From: CAXXFQ01 sp963674475
GTDB lineage: Bacteria > Planctomycetota > Planctomycetia > Pirellulales > Thermoguttaceae
Length of the DNA stretch: 64,000 bases
Reading direction: 5' to 3'
Assembly: GCA_963674475.2 (NCBI GenBank)
Contig: CAXXFQ010000008.1
Coordinates: 652,005-716,004 of the forward strand
Made by a program: the position numbers and the translations under genes. The number at the start of each line of letters is the position of its first letter. Position 1 is the stretch's first letter. The notes beneath the pieces are model-generated. The model saw nothing but the letters and a program-made list of their open reading frames with translations, was not told where the DNA came from and made no database searches. This document shows positions 17,905 to 29,769 of this stretch, one piece after another.

Positions 17905-19089
17905 TTAGTCGCCCAACTCGTCGCGAGTTTTCACGAACGCCCGGATCGCCGCGTCCAGATCGGCTGGAGAATGGGCGGCCGAAATTTGCACCCGGATGCG
18001 AGCCTTCCCCTTCGGGACGACCGGATAGCTGAAACCCACGACGTAAATTCCCTCGTCCAACATCCGTGCGGCCATTTCGGTCGCACGCCGCGCGTCGCCG
18101 AGCAGGATCGGACAGATCGGATGGTCTCCGTCGGGGATCTCAAAACCTTCGGCCTTCATCCGGTCACGGAAGTAACGGGTATTCTCGGCCAGCCGGTCGC
18201 GCAGTTCGGTCGAACCTTCCAACAGGTCAAGGACCTCAAGCGTCGTCGCGACGATGACCGGGGCGACACTGTTGGAAAACAGGTACGGCCGACTTCGCTG
18301 TCGAAGCAACTCGATCACCTCACGCCGCCCGCTGGTGAACCCGCCCGACGCGCCGCCGAGCGCTTTGCCCAACGTGCTGGTGATGATATCGACCCGTCCG
18401 GCGACGCCATGATACTCGGCCGTTCCGCGTCCGGTCGGACCGAAGAAGCCGGTTGCGTGCGAGTCGTCGACCATGACGGCCGCGTCATACCGGTCGGCCA
18501 AGTCGCAGATCTCCGGCAGCCGGGCCACGGTCCCGTCCATCGAAAAGACCCCGTCGGTGGCGATCAGTCGCAACCGGGCGTCGGCCGCCTCGCGAAGTTT
18601 CGCTTCCAGATCGGCCATATCATTGTTTCGATATCGAAAACGGCGTGCCTTGCAGAGTCGAACGCCGTCGATGATGCTGGCGTGGTTGAGCTCGTCGCTG
18701 ATGATCGCGTCTTCAGCCCCGAGGATCGTCTCGAACAGCCCGCCGTTGGCGTCGAAACAGGAACTGTAGAGGATCGTCTCTTCCGTCCCCAGGAACGACG
18801 AGATCCGCGATTCGAGCGTTTTGTGGATCGTCTGCGTGCCGCAAATAAACCGAACGCTACTGAGACCAAAACCCCAAAGTTTCAGGTTCTCGCAGGCCGC
18901 TTCGATCAGTCGCTCATCGCCCGAAAGGCCCAGGTAGTTGTTCGCACAGAAGTTGATCACCTCGCGGCCCTCGCCGACGGCGATCCGTGCCCCCTGCGGC
19001 GTGGTGATCTGGCGTTCGTCCTTGTAAAGCCCGCTTTGACGGATCTCGTCGAGCTGTTCTTGGATCACTTTTTGAAACGAATCGAACAT
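17905..19089 (-). CDS. kbl: Glycine C-acetyltransferase (2-amino-3-ketobutyrate CoA ligase)
   Basis: PLP-dependent alpha-oxoamine synthase that cleaves 2-amino-3-ketobutyrate with CoA into glycine and acetyl-CoA, the second step of threonine breakdown. It has the Schiff-base lysine motif TSTLGKALGGASGG, the cofactor Asp-His motif VDDSHATGFFG and the N-terminal FCANNYLGLS. The 394-residue length from ATG 19089 equals the usual Kbl length, and the N-terminal extension to 19359 reads into the adjacent terminator and repeat. The dedicated threonine dehydrogenase gene (tdh), its common partner, is not adjacent. AONS (BioF) is the main alternative, but the overall sequence is closest to Kbl. Confidence 0.93.
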   Translation of the reverse strand: MFDSFQKVIQEQLDEIRQSGLYKDERQITTPQGARIAVGEGREVINFCANNYLGLSGDERLIEAACENLKLWGFGLSSVRFICGTQTIHKTLESRISSFLGTEETILYSSCFDANGGLFETILGAEDAIISDELNHASIIDGVRLCKARRFRYRNNDMADLEAKLREAADARLRLIATDGVFSMDGTVARLPEICDLADRYDAAVMVDDSHATGFFGPTGRGTAEYHGVAGRVDIITSTLGKALGGASGGFTSGRREVIELLRQRSRPYLFSNSVAPVIVATTLEVLDLLEGSTELRDRLAENTRYFRDRMKAEGFEIPDGDHPICPILLGDARRATEMAARMLDEGIYVVGFSYPVVPKGKARIRVQISAAHSPADLDAAIRAFVKTRDELGD

Positions 19090-19167
19090 GGGAGACCGTT
19101 CGGGTTGGGGGGTGTATCGAAAGGGTTTTGGAAAACGTTTGAATGCTAATCTAACAAATTGAACGCG

Positions 19168-19207
19168 CAAAAAAAGCCCCCGTGGAGTGGGGAACTCTTG
19201 GGGGGCT
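19168..19207 (-). terminator. Intrinsic terminator on the minus strand upstream of kbl
   Basis: AGCCCCC (19175-19181) pairs with GGGGGCT (19201-19207); the A run at 19169-19175 gives the minus-strand U tract. It would stop transcripts reading out of acnA and the family A repeat before kbl. Confidence 0.75.
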
Positions 19208-19276
19208 GTTGGTTTTTTGAATGTGGGGAGGGCTGTGGTGGGTGGGTAGGAGTTGGAACGTGGGAAAGGAAAAGGA

Positions 19277-19412
19277 GTGACGGCTGCGCCGTCGCACAGT
19301 ATTTTTTTGAATGAAAGGGGACATTTTGAAAATTGTCCCCTCTCAAACTCTTCCCTCAAAAACTTTTTGGACCGGGATTGCTGCGCAATCCCTCTTTTGC
19401 TTTTGTTCTTTT
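19277..19412 (-). repeat. Family A dispersed hairpin repeat, copy 2
   Basis: Inverted relative to copies 1 and 3, but again just past the 3' end of the preceding gene (acnA stop at 19419) and in that gene's direction. Hairpin 1 is GGGATTGC-TGC-GCAATCCC on the plus strand (19374-19392), hairpin 2 has the arms GGGGAC/GTCCCC around the ATTTTCAAAAT core, and hairpin 3 is at 19277-19295 with one changed pair in GTGACGGC. The spacer CCAAAAAGTTTTTGAG is shared with the other copies. Confidence 0.85.
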
Positions 19413-19418
19413 TTGTTT

Positions 19419-22136
<2,718 letters not shown>

Positions 22137-22235
22137 AAGAAAAAAGTCTCCTTGAAAACAATATTTATTGAGCTGCAGGCTGCCGTTTTCATAAACGGGG
22201 CCTCTGAGGCGGTTTTCCGGATAAAAGGGGCCATT

Positions 22236-22976
22236 TTAACCCAATTCGTCCGATTCCGAAACGCCCTCGATCCCCAACTCGTGCCACGGCCGCCCGACCG
22301 GCGCGGTAATTTGGACCGGTTCTTTGGTCATCGGGTGCAAAAACGAGAGGGTTCGGGCGTGCAGGGCGATCCCGCGCTGCCGGAGATCGTCCGGTTGGGG
22401 GCCGAACGGCACGGTCGAGCCGTATTGGGCGTCCCCTAAAATGGGGTATCCGCGTGAGGCCGCCTGGACCCGAATCTGGTGGGTTCGGCCGGTTTTCAGC
22501 TCGATTTCAAGCCATGTCCCCCAGTCGAACCGCCCGATCACCCGGTAATGGAGCACGGCATGTTTGCCTTGCGGGTGGAAATCGTCGACCACCTCGACAT
22601 GCGCCTGACCGGGGATTTTGTACAAAAAGTCCTCCCAGATCCCCTCGTCCGTTTCGACCTGGCCGGAGACACAGCCCCAATAGGTTTTTCCGACGTGGCG
22701 ACGTTCGAACTGCTGCGACAACCGGCGAGCGGCCCGGATGTGGCGTGCGAAGACCAACGCCCCGGACGACGGCCGGTCGAGCCGATGGGGGACACCCAGG
22801 TAGACCCCTCCTTCTTTTCGGCCCAGCCGCGCTTTGACAAACCGCTTGATCCGCCACTCGAGGCTGTCGATTCCCAGCGGCGCTTGCGTCGGCAGTCCGG
22901 GCGGCTTGTTGACCACCAGACACGGCCCTTCTTCATAAAGGATATCGAATCCGTACGGTTTTTCCGGATGCTCCAT
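22236..22976 (-). CDS. RluA-family RNA pseudouridine synthase
   Basis: The catalytic motif HRLDRPSSG (about residues 64-72) contains the nucleophilic Asp-67. The fold markers LVVNKPPGLPTQ near 20-31 and ELKTGRTHQIRVQ near 160-172 are typical of the RluA/RluC/RluD group. There is no N-terminal S4 domain, so it resembles the short RluA or TruC types rather than RluC or RluD. It isomerises uridine in rRNA or tRNA, but the exact site cannot be told. It is 99 bp upstream of the acnA start on the same strand in transcription order GH106-like, RluA, acnA, with gaps large enough for separate promoters. Confidence 0.92.
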   Translation of the reverse strand: MEHPEKPYGFDILYEEGPCLVVNKPPGLPTQAPLGIDSLEWRIKRFVKARLGRKEGGVYLGVPHRLDRPSSGALVFARHIRAARRLSQQFERRHVGKTYWGCVSGQVETDEGIWEDFLYKIPGQAHVEVVDDFHPQGKHAVLHYRVIGRFDWGTWLEIELKTGRTHQIRVQAASRGYPILGDAQYGSTVPFGPQPDDLRQRGIALHARTLSFLHPMTKEPVQITAPVGRPWHELGIEGVSESDELG

Positions 22977-23017
22977 CGGTTGGCAGACTCCTGGTTTCTT
23001 TTGCTTTTATTGGGTCG

Positions 23018-26000
23018 CTACTTTTCGGTCCATCTCTGTAGCGTCCACACCGGCGACGTGGCCGAGCGGAATAGACCGTAATTGATGACGTCGTACTCCT
23101 TGCCCGGCGGGGGACCTTGTTTCGGACCGACTTGAAAATGGCCCGGCCCGGCGATTCCTCGGAGGCGTCCCGTGTGGTGGGGGCCCAACGTGTTTTTCAG
23201 GGTGCCCACGACGACGACCGTCACTCGGTTTCGCCCCGGGTGAAGCCACTCGGTCACGTCCAGTTGGCCCGGGCTCTGATGAAGGTAGCCGACCGTTTGG
23301 TCGTTGACCAGGACCTTGGCGACACTTCCGAACCAATCGGGAACCGAGACGGTATACTTGACCTTTTGTTTTGGTGAAGTGGCTTCGATCTTGAACGATT
23401 GGCTATAGGCGACTCCCGAGGCGTAAAACGGCATCCCCTGCTCGGCCCAACCGGCGTCGGGTCGGTCCGGCTGATCGTGTTTTTCCCCTTCGTGAAGTCC
23501 GACCTCCAGCGGCACCGGCGGCACGACGACAAAACCGGATTCAGCCCCGACCAGCGAGAAATCGCCCAGCAAGTAGGCCGCTTCCAGCTCGTGCCAGATC
23601 GTCATCTCCGCGGCCGTCAGCGTGACTCGGTTTTCCCCGGTTTGTATGGTGTTGGTCAGGTCGAGCACGCCGAACGATTTATCCAACCACCATTGGCCCT
23701 TTTCGGCGTGGACCTTCTGGCCGTTGCAGGTGATTTCGTACAAGTCGGGCCGTTCGACGACCAATCGGAGCGGGCCGGAGAGTTTTTCGCGAATCGTAAA
23801 ACGGTACGTCGCCGAAAAACCACTGTCGGCCGGAAAGGTCTTTTTGATCAACTCGTCGCGGAACTGGACCGCACAGTCCCACGGGTTGGCCGGGATGCCG
23901 TGTTTTTCCCAGATCCAACGGTTGGCCACGTAGGTGTACTGCTTCGAGCGGGTCTCGTCGCCAACCGTGACGTCGACGAAATCCAGCGTCAGGACGTTCG
24001 GCGCGAGGCGGGCCACGTCGACGTTGCCTTCGGGTTGAACCGGATGGGCGACCAACTCGGGATTTTTTGTTAGGGCCTTTTCGGCAACGGGCTCGTCCGA
24101 GAGAAAAAAGAGCCGACTCTCGCTTGGCCGAAGGGAGCATTGCCATGAATCGGACACCGCAAACGGTTTTTCTTGTTGCGTCCTGTCCTCAGACACGGCA
24201 AACGGTTTTCCCGTTGTTCCGTCTTCCGGCGACCAGCGTCGGGCCGTCTTCCGGTCGGATCGGATTCGGACCTCGGCCGTTTGATCGCCCGAGTTGATCA
24301 GGAATAAAAGTTCGCCGTCGTCGAGTCGGCGTCGATGGTGAAAGATTCGTTGGCCCAGTTGGCCAGTTTGGTTCGGTCTGGTTTCGATCGTTGTGATGGC
24401 CAACCCGTCGTCAAAGGTTCTTTTTTGCATCGCTTCGATGGCCTCGTCAAGTGAGACCTCTTTCCACGATTCGGCCTGGGTCAATCGGTTGATTTCGTCT
24501 GACACGGTACCGTCGACCAAAGTCGGAGCGGGCGAGCAACAGAGGATCGTTCCTCCCGACTCGGTGTACTCGCGCAAGAGTCGGACCGTCGATGCGCCGA
24601 GGTTTTCTACCTCCGCCGGAAGGACGACCAGGTCGTAGGCGGCGTGTCCGACGCGAAGCTGGGCGTCCGACGCCGAACCGTGACGCCCGAGAATATCTTC
24701 GCTCCCGAGATCGTATTCGACCTGTCTTTGTTCCAGTTGGTTGAGCATCGATTGGAACGCGTTGCCCAGCGGTTCGAGTTTCGGGTCTCCCTGATAGAGC
24801 CAGGCGGTCGTCGTCGGTTCCAGAACCAAGATCCGGTTGATTTGCTTTCCGGCCGACAGGGCGACCGAGAGCCGGGTGAAATAGTCGGCCAGTCCGTGGT
24901 ACGCCTCCCACCACGGTTGGTGGTAAGAAAATGACAAAGGGTGGTCCCGTTTCCGGGCCCCGCGGATCGTGATGTAGGAAAGATGTTCGTTCAGCGTGTT
25001 GACGCCGAGGGCGTACGACCAGTCGCCCAGCCGCTTGATGTCCTCCAGCCGCGCGTCCCATCCGGCCGCGCCGTAGTTCTCGGCCAGCGTCCGTTTCCGA
25101 CCTAGTTGGTTGGCCACCGAGGCAAGCTCTTTGACCGCCCGGACATTGCCGAATTGGGCGTGGACCGATTCTTGATAACGGTTCAACAACAGGTCGACCG
25201 CCGGCCGTTGGTGCCAAGCGTACATCGCCATGTTGTCCGGGCCCCGCCTGACGGTCGGCCACTCGTGCTCCCAATAATGGCCGGTGAATTCGAGTCCGTA
25301 CTTTTCGCAATAATCGTGACACGGGCGGGACCATCGCTCGATGTAGAGTTCCAAAACGAGGCGGTAATAGTGGTACCGGGCCGCGCGCCAGTTGCCGACC
25401 GGGCGGACGAGGCTCGGCAGGGCCTCCCAAAGGGAATAGCCCCAACGCCGATGGAATTGGTCGGGCAGGTCGTCGGTCCAGGTCAGTCCCCCGGCCGGGT
25501 TCAGGTGCGGCTCGTCGGTGAACCAGCCGGGAACCCGATCGCCGAACGCGTCGCCCAACTCGCGTCGATACGCTTCCATCGTGATTTCGATGAATTTTTC
25601 GGTCACGCCCGGTTTCAAGAGGTCGACGTAATATTTCCCGCCGAACCAAGGGCGGCTCGGCGCGTCGTGAAATTCGCCGACCAAATAATGGCCCGCCGGA
25701 AGCGTCGCGGCGTCGCTCTTATTTTGAGTCGCTCCCGCAATCAGTTGGTAACGGCCGTCGCTTTCGAGACGATAGACGACCGACACGGCTTGGTCGATCG
25801 ACGTGGGGTCGTCGGTCTCGCGGAAGTGGAGCCCCTTGCCTCGCGACTCGGGCATCGCCTCGGGGACCAGTCCACCGGCAAACCCGGACGGATAAGAGTT
25901 CTCGTCGTAGATCCAGACGTCCATGTCCAACCGCTTCGCCTCGTCCAGCGCGACACGCCACAGCCGGAACCAGTCCTTGCTCAGGTAAGGAGTCATCAGG

Positions 26001-26251
26001 CCGGGTCTGGGATGGACGAACACTCCACGGACGTGCTGGGCCGCCAGATCGCCGAGCGTTTCGCGAATTTGCGTCTCGGTCAAAAGGTCGTTCCAGACCC
26101 AAAGCGGGGCGGTGCTGTACTGTCGCGATGGGGCGGCAAATTCACGCGATACCTCTTGCGACGTTTCAGCCATGAGAGGGGTGTCAAAGCCGGTGAGGAA
26201 AAAGCCTATCAGTGTGGCGAAAACCAAGTGGCGTAGAAATCGGCTGTTCAT
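23018..26251 (-). CDS. Large secreted glycoside hydrolase, GH106/alpha-L-rhamnosidase-like
   Basis: A 1077-residue secreted enzyme. Residues 1-28 are a signal peptide (LVFATLIGFFLTGF, likely cut after MAETS). The mature N terminus YSTAPLWVWND, RGVFVHPRPGL and WIYDENSYPSGFAGG match the TIM-barrel part of GH106-like proteins. Further matches are WFTDEPHLNP and LEFTGHYWEHEWP, both containing likely acid residues. The C-terminal 250 residues are beta-sandwich sequences of the galactose-binding or GH2-like kind (YTFRFTIREKLSG region, VTEWLHPGRNRV). The start at 26251 is chosen because AAGGGA precedes it and it begins a signal peptide; the frame runs to 26398. Rhamnose-containing or other plant or algal glycans are a likely target. 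An L-rhamnose mutarotase gene lies 29 kb away. Confidence 0.8.
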   Translation of the reverse strand: MNSRFLRHLVFATLIGFFLTGFDTPLMAETSQEVSREFAAPSRQYSTAPLWVWNDLLTETQIRETLGDLAAQHVRGVFVHPRPGLMTPYLSKDWFRLWRVALDEAKRLDMDVWIYDENSYPSGFAGGLVPEAMPESRGKGLHFRETDDPTSIDQAVSVVYRLESDGRYQLIAGATQNKSDAATLPAGHYLVGEFHDAPSRPWFGGKYYVDLLKPGVTEKFIEITMEAYRRELGDAFGDRVPGWFTDEPHLNPAGGLTWTDDLPDQFHRRWGYSLWEALPSLVRPVGNWRAARYHYYRLVLELYIERWSRPCHDYCEKYGLEFTGHYWEHEWPTVRRGPDNMAMYAWHQRPAVDLLLNRYQESVHAQFGNVRAVKELASVANQLGRKRTLAENYGAAGWDARLEDIKRLGDWSYALGVNTLNEHLSYITIRGARKRDHPLSFSYHQPWWEAYHGLADYFTRLSVALSAGKQINRILVLEPTTTAWLYQGDPKLEPLGNAFQSMLNQLEQRQVEYDLGSEDILGRHGSASDAQLRVGHAAYDLVVLPAEVENLGASTVRLLREYTESGGTILCCSPAPTLVDGTVSDEINRLTQAESWKEVSLDEAIEAMQKRTFDDGLAITTIETRPNQTGQLGQRIFHHRRRLDDGELLFLINSGDQTAEVRIRSDRKTARRWSPEDGTTGKPFAVSEDRTQQEKPFAVSDSWQCSLRPSESRLFFLSDEPVAEKALTKNPELVAHPVQPEGNVDVARLAPNVLTLDFVDVTVGDETRSKQYTYVANRWIWEKHGIPANPWDCAVQFRDELIKKTFPADSGFSATYRFTIREKLSGPLRLVVERPDLYEITCNGQKVHAEKGQWWLDKSFGVLDLTNTIQTGENRVTLTAAEMTIWHELEAAYLLGDFSLVGAESGFVVVPPVPLEVGLHEGEKHDQPDRPDAGWAEQGMPFYASGVAYSQSFKIEATSPKQKVKYTVSVPDWFGSVAKVLVNDQTVGYLHQSPGQLDVTEWLHPGRNRVTVVVVGTLKNTLGPHHTGRLRGIAGPGHFQVGPKQGPPPGKEYDVINYGLFRSATSPVWTLQRWTEK

Positions 26252-26523
26252 GGAAATGTTCCCTTGGCTGTCGAGTCGGTTGGTCTTGCGTTTTTCAGGA
26301 GGGGTGTCCGTCAGGGCGTGAGAACCGTTTATCATACTGTTTTGGAGCAGGGTTTTCCACAACGTCAGAGTATTGTCGCTTTTTGGCGGTTTTTTCATAT
26401 GGCTTCCCCCCTTTTCTTATGGGAGTCTCTTGCAATCGGCCGTCGAACGATCTAAGTTTGGGTTCGTATTGAAATTGGGTATTTTTTCCTTCCGATTCGC
26501 ATCCTGCCTAAGGAGTTGACTTC

Positions 26524-27192
26524 ATGCGACTTGCGCGCCTTGTTTTGACGACATTTTGTCTGGTTGCCCTTTTTGCGGTCGGCGCCGCGGCCGCCGAGAA
26601 ACCGGTTTCCCTTTTTAACGGGGAAAATCTTGACGGCTGGGGATACTATCTGGTTGACCCGAACGTCGGGATGGACGAGGTCTTTTCCGTTGCCGACGGG
26701 GTGCTGACGTGCCAGGGTGAGCCGATGGGGTACCTTTGCACCGACGGGGAATATGAGAATTTTCGACTGGTCGTCGAGTGGCGTTGGCCTGAAGAACCGG
26801 GCAACAGCGGAGTGCTGATGCGAATCGACGGCGAACCGAAGGCGTTGCCCCATTGTGTCGAAGCCCAGTTGAAGCATGAATGTGCCGGGGATATCTATGG
26901 CTTTCACGGTTTTTCAGCCCAAGGCGACCCGGCCCGATGCCGCACGATCAAAGGACACAAGCTCGGCGGCGACGTCAGTGCGGTTTCAAAAATGAAATGT
27001 GCGGAAAAACCGCTCGGAGAGTGGAATCGTTTTGAGATCACCCTCGTCGGGGACCAGTTGACGCTGGAGGTCAACGACGTGGAGGTCAACCGGGCGGAAG
27101 GGGTGACCGTTCGGCCGGGGAAGATCGGGCTTCAGTCGGAAGGCGGGAAGATCGAGTTTCGAAAGGTCGAGTTGACGCCGATAGAAAACTAG
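26524..27192 (+). CDS. Secreted DUF1080 (3-keto-disaccharide hydrolase-like) protein
   Basis: A 222-residue exported protein. A signal peptide covers residues 1-24 (LVLTTFCLVALFAVGAAAA, cut before EKP). The rest is one DUF1080 concanavalin-like beta sandwich with its hallmark SLFNGENLDGW at the start, GNSGVLMRIDG in the centre, and VRPGKIGLQSEGGKIEFRKV at the end. Members of this fold include 3-keto-glycoside hydrolases; many are of unknown activity and abundant in planctomycetes. AAGGAG lies eight bases before the ATG. It diverges from the GH106-like gene, and a shared 270-bp control region suggests that both act on exported carbohydrate. A family A repeat follows directly. Confidence 0.9.
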   Translation: MRLARLVLTTFCLVALFAVGAAAAEKPVSLFNGENLDGWGYYLVDPNVGMDEVFSVADGVLTCQGEPMGYLCTDGEYENFRLVVEWRWPEEPGNSGVLMRIDGEPKALPHCVEAQLKHECAGDIYGFHGFSAQGDPARCRTIKGHKLGGDVSAVSKMKCAEKPLGEWNRFEITLVGDQLTLEVNDVEVNRAEGVTVRPGKIGLQSEGGKIEFRKVELTPIEN

Positions 27193-27198
27193 AAGAAA

Positions 27199-27329
27199 AA
27201 AGAAACAAAGAAAAGAGGGATTGCGCAGCAATCGCGTTCCAAAAAGTTTTTGAGGGGGAGTTTGAGGGGGAACAATTTTCAAAATGTTCTCCCCTCATTT
27301 AAAAAAACTGGTGACGGCGCAGCCGTCAC
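27199..27329 (+). repeat. Family A dispersed hairpin repeat, copy 3
   Basis: It starts seven bases after the stop of the DUF1080 gene, in the same orientation. Hairpin 1 has the six-pair stem GATTGC-GCA-GCAATC, hairpin 2 the arms GGGGAACA and TGTTCTCCCC around ATTTTCAAAA, and hairpin 3 is GTGACGGC-GCA-GCCGTCAC (27311-27329). The A-rich leader AAACAAAGAAAAGAGGG is shared with the other copies. Confidence 0.85.
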
Positions 27330-27426
27330 TCCTTTGTAAATTCTGGATTTGCACATTTCGCTACATTTTTTTACAAAGTTTTCCCTTCAACTAATGGCCG
27401 AAACAGAGAACGAATAAAATCATCCT

Positions 27427-28776
27427 GTGTCCGCTATCCAAAAAATTCCTGAAATTGCCGGTCTTGATTCCCGACGGGGCGTGATCCGTATCCCGCCGGG
27501 ACTCGATGTCCCGATTACCGAACGGGTTCGCCGTATTATCGACTCGGCCGAGTTCCGACGTCTGGCCTCGATCAGTCAGTTGGGGTTGGTCTCGTTGGTC
27601 TATCCTGCTGCGCTTCATACCCGGTTTGAACATTCGTTGGGCGTCTATCGATTGGCCCTGCTGTTTTTGAAACGGCTGGCCCACGACGAGCGGTTTTCCC
27701 GGCTGATCGGACGGGAACAGGCCGATCGATTTATCGTCGCCGCGCTGCTGCACGACCTGGGACACTGGCCGTTTTGCCATACGATCGAAGACCTGAGTCT
27801 GCCGGGCATTCCGAAGCATGAAGTGTTTGTGGCCCGTTATCTCGATGAACCCGAGCTGGCAGACGCGTTGCGCGAGGACTGGGGCGTAACGCCGGAAGAA
27901 GTGGTCGAGCTGTTGGACGGGCCCGACGGCGATCCGACTTCGCGAATTCTCGGCAGCCTGCTCTCGGGACCGGTCGACATCGACAAGATGGATTATCTTT
28001 TCCGCGACAGTCTTCACGCGGGGGTGCCGTATGGGAAGAATTTCGACCAGGAGCGATTGATCGGCAGCCTTTGTCTGGGGGAAACCGACGATCAGTTGGC
28101 GATCACCGACAAGGGGAAAACGGCGACCGAGATGATGGTCTTCGCCCGGTATGTCATGTTCAGCGAGGTGTACTGGCATCACGGTGTCCGGGCGGCGAAC
28201 GCCATGTTGCAGCGGGCCTTTTCGCTATTGGCGCCGTCGTTGGATCTGGAGTCGCTGTTTCAATTGACCCAGCGGCCGTGGATCGAGCGGCTTCGGGAGA
28301 CGGCCGGAAGTAGCCCCGCGGGCGAATTGTTGGACGGTCTGTTCGGACCGCGACGTCGGCTTTATAAACGGTTGGCCCAATACAGCTATTTTGAACAACC
28401 CGAATTCTACGCTCGGCTTTCCGGGAGGCCCTATCCGTGGTTGACCTCCTGTGCGGCCCATTTCGCGTCGGTCCTTTCGACCGAGATTGGGGAAACGGTC
28501 GGCCCGCACGAAATCCTTTTCGACGCGCCGCCGATACATAAAGAAGTCGAACTGACCGTACAGATCTATTACCCCAAGGAAGATCGGTACCGCTGGCTCG
28601 ATGAGGTTTCCCCGGTCGTGCGAACGCTGGCGAAGGATCAGTTTGACGATTTCGTAAAACGGGTAAGAATCTTTGCCCATCCGAGAATGATCGAACGGCT
28701 CAAAAAAATCGAGCGGCTCGACTCACTCCTTTCCAGAGCGATTGACGAAACCGACGCGCGGCCGTTATCATCGTGA
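27427..28776 (+). CDS. HD-domain phosphohydrolase (dGTPase-like)
   Basis: A 449-residue protein of the HD superfamily in the group that includes dNTP triphosphohydrolases and YdhJ-like proteins. Metal ligands are in HTRFEHSLGV (His at about 64 and 69) and LLHDLGHWPF (His-109, Asp-110), with a later Asp in VDIDKMDYLFRDS. The end of the protein, after 330, has no assigned function. The substrate is uncertain, as related proteins act on dGTP, other dNTPs or ppGpp-like molecules. The start is GTG 27427; it lies about 100 bp after the family A repeat. The next gene starts 111 bp downstream on the same strand. Confidence 0.85.
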   Translation: MSAIQKIPEIAGLDSRRGVIRIPPGLDVPITERVRRIIDSAEFRRLASISQLGLVSLVYPAALHTRFEHSLGVYRLALLFLKRLAHDERFSRLIGREQADRFIVAALLHDLGHWPFCHTIEDLSLPGIPKHEVFVARYLDEPELADALREDWGVTPEEVVELLDGPDGDPTSRILGSLLSGPVDIDKMDYLFRDSLHAGVPYGKNFDQERLIGSLCLGETDDQLAITDKGKTATEMMVFARYVMFSEVYWHHGVRAANAMLQRAFSLLAPSLDLESLFQLTQRPWIERLRETAGSSPAGELLDGLFGPRRRLYKRLAQYSYFEQPEFYARLSGRPYPWLTSCAAHFASVLSTEIGETVGPHEILFDAPPIHKEVELTVQIYYPKEDRYRWLDEVSPVVRTLAKDQFDDFVKRVRIFAHPRMIERLKKIERLDSLLSRAIDETDARPLSS

Positions 28777-28887
28777 TCGGGAGGGGGAAAGGCCTTCTCG
28801 CCGGTGGGGGGGAATGGGTTCATTTTGGTTCCCTCGATTTTTACGAAAAGAAACATTTTTCAAGGATAGAAGAAAAGGAGTTCCCCT

Positions 28888-29190
28888 ATGCCCAGTATGT
28901 CCCTTTCGGTGCCGCATCAACTTGGTCGCGACGAGGCGATTTCACGTTTGAAAAACGAATCGGAACAGGTGAAGTCGAAGTTCGGCGCCCAGGTGAGCGA
29001 TTTGCAGGAGACTTGGGAAGACGATCTTGTCCGGTTCCAAATGAAGGTCATGGGAATGAAGGTGAACGGTCAGGTCGAGTTTGCCGACGACGAGGTCTTG
29101 ATCAAGGCCGATCTGCCGATGGCGGCCGCCATCTTTCGCGGGATGATCGAGCAGCAGATTCGGAGCCGATTGGAAGCGGTTTTGGTCTGA
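28888..29190 (+). CDS. Polyhydroxyalkanoic acid system (PHA_gran_rgn)-type small protein
   Basis: A 100-residue soluble protein of the PHA granule-associated/regulatory family. It begins MSLSVPHQLGRDEAISRLKNE and continues with FQMKVMGMKVNGQVEF and VLIKADLPMAAAIF, the pattern of this family. AAGGAG sits seven bases upstream of the ATG. No phaC, phaB or phasin gene is in the window, and this family is common in bacteria without PHA, so a role in PHA storage is not shown. It follows the HD phosphohydrolase on the same strand. Confidence 0.75.
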   Translation: MPSMSLSVPHQLGRDEAISRLKNESEQVKSKFGAQVSDLQETWEDDLVRFQMKVMGMKVNGQVEFADDEVLIKADLPMAAAIFRGMIEQQIRSRLEAVLV

Positions 29191-29403
29191 GGGCGGTTTA
29201 CTTTTTGTTCGAGGAAGGGTTGCTTCCCCCCCTCCCTTGCCGTTTGAGTGGTCGATATTTTTTCTTTTTTCGAAAAAAGGATGCTGGGGTCGTACACCGG
29301 GGATCTTTTTCGAATTTTTCTTTCCGGATCGCGCATATTAGCGGGCCAATAAGCGGGGCTGGTAGCGATTCGGAGAGAGGTGAGGGCCCCTATCCCCTTT
29401 TAT

Positions 29404-29412
29404 TGGTATAAT
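29404..29412 (+). promoter_or_regulatory. Extended -10 promoter TGGTATAAT
   Basis: TGG TATAAT (29404-29412) matches the extended -10 class, which can work without a good -35. It precedes a structured, non-coding 150-nt stretch that ends in a terminator. Confidence 0.5.
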
Positions 29413-29418
29413 TAAAAG

Positions 29419-29572
29419 AAATTGACGTTGATTTAGCGAAACACGATCCGCCGTCTGGGACGGTAATCGTGATGTGAAAAGGCAACATGGGGGATTTCGA
29501 GCGGAAGCTTCCTTTTCGACTTAAATGTTTTTCTATAAGCGACTTAGGCCCAGTTCTCTTGGGCCTTTTTTT
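29419..29572 (+). ncRNA. Candidate small RNA of about 150 nt with three hairpins
   Basis: Between the PHA-type gene and the exosortase gene there is no supported ORF. A transcript starting near 29419 would form hairpin 1 CACGAT...ATCGTG with an inner CCGTC-TGG-GACGG (29442-29471). Hairpin 2 is GAAAAGG...CCTTTTC (29476-29517). It ends at a strong terminator, AGGCCCA-GTTCTCT-TGGGCCT with TTTTTTT (29546-29572). This does not match 6S, SRP, RNase P or tmRNA. The remaining region to the exosortase start at 29770 shows nothing else. The function is unknown; it could also be a leader attenuator for the exopolysaccharide genes. Confidence 0.35.
29546..29572 (+). terminator. Intrinsic terminator
   Basis: Seven-base-pair stem AGGCCCA (29546-29552) / TGGGCCT (29560-29566), a 7-nt loop and a T run to 29572. 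It ends the candidate RNA upstream of the exosortase gene. Confidence 0.85.
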
Positions 29573-29769
29573 GTTTCGGCATCATTGTTGCGTCTCTTCG
29601 TGGCAGCCACTGGCCGGACCTTGACAATTTTCCAGACCTGAATCATGCTGAAAATGTTCCGTATTCATGCGGAAACCTCAGGGGAGGCCATCTCTTTCGG
29701 GATTGAAAACGAAACCGAATAGTGGCCTTTCGAGAGTTAGATGTGTTTCCTCGTTAAATTCTTATCACA

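Noticed and set aside
17905..19359. Longer start for kbl at 19359
   Set aside because: The extension reads through a terminator and into a family A repeat; the start at 19089 gives the normal length.
29419..29572. Cyclic di-GMP riboswitch upstream of the exosortase
   Set aside because: The conserved GEMM motifs are missing, and the terminator separates the element from the gene by about 200 bp.
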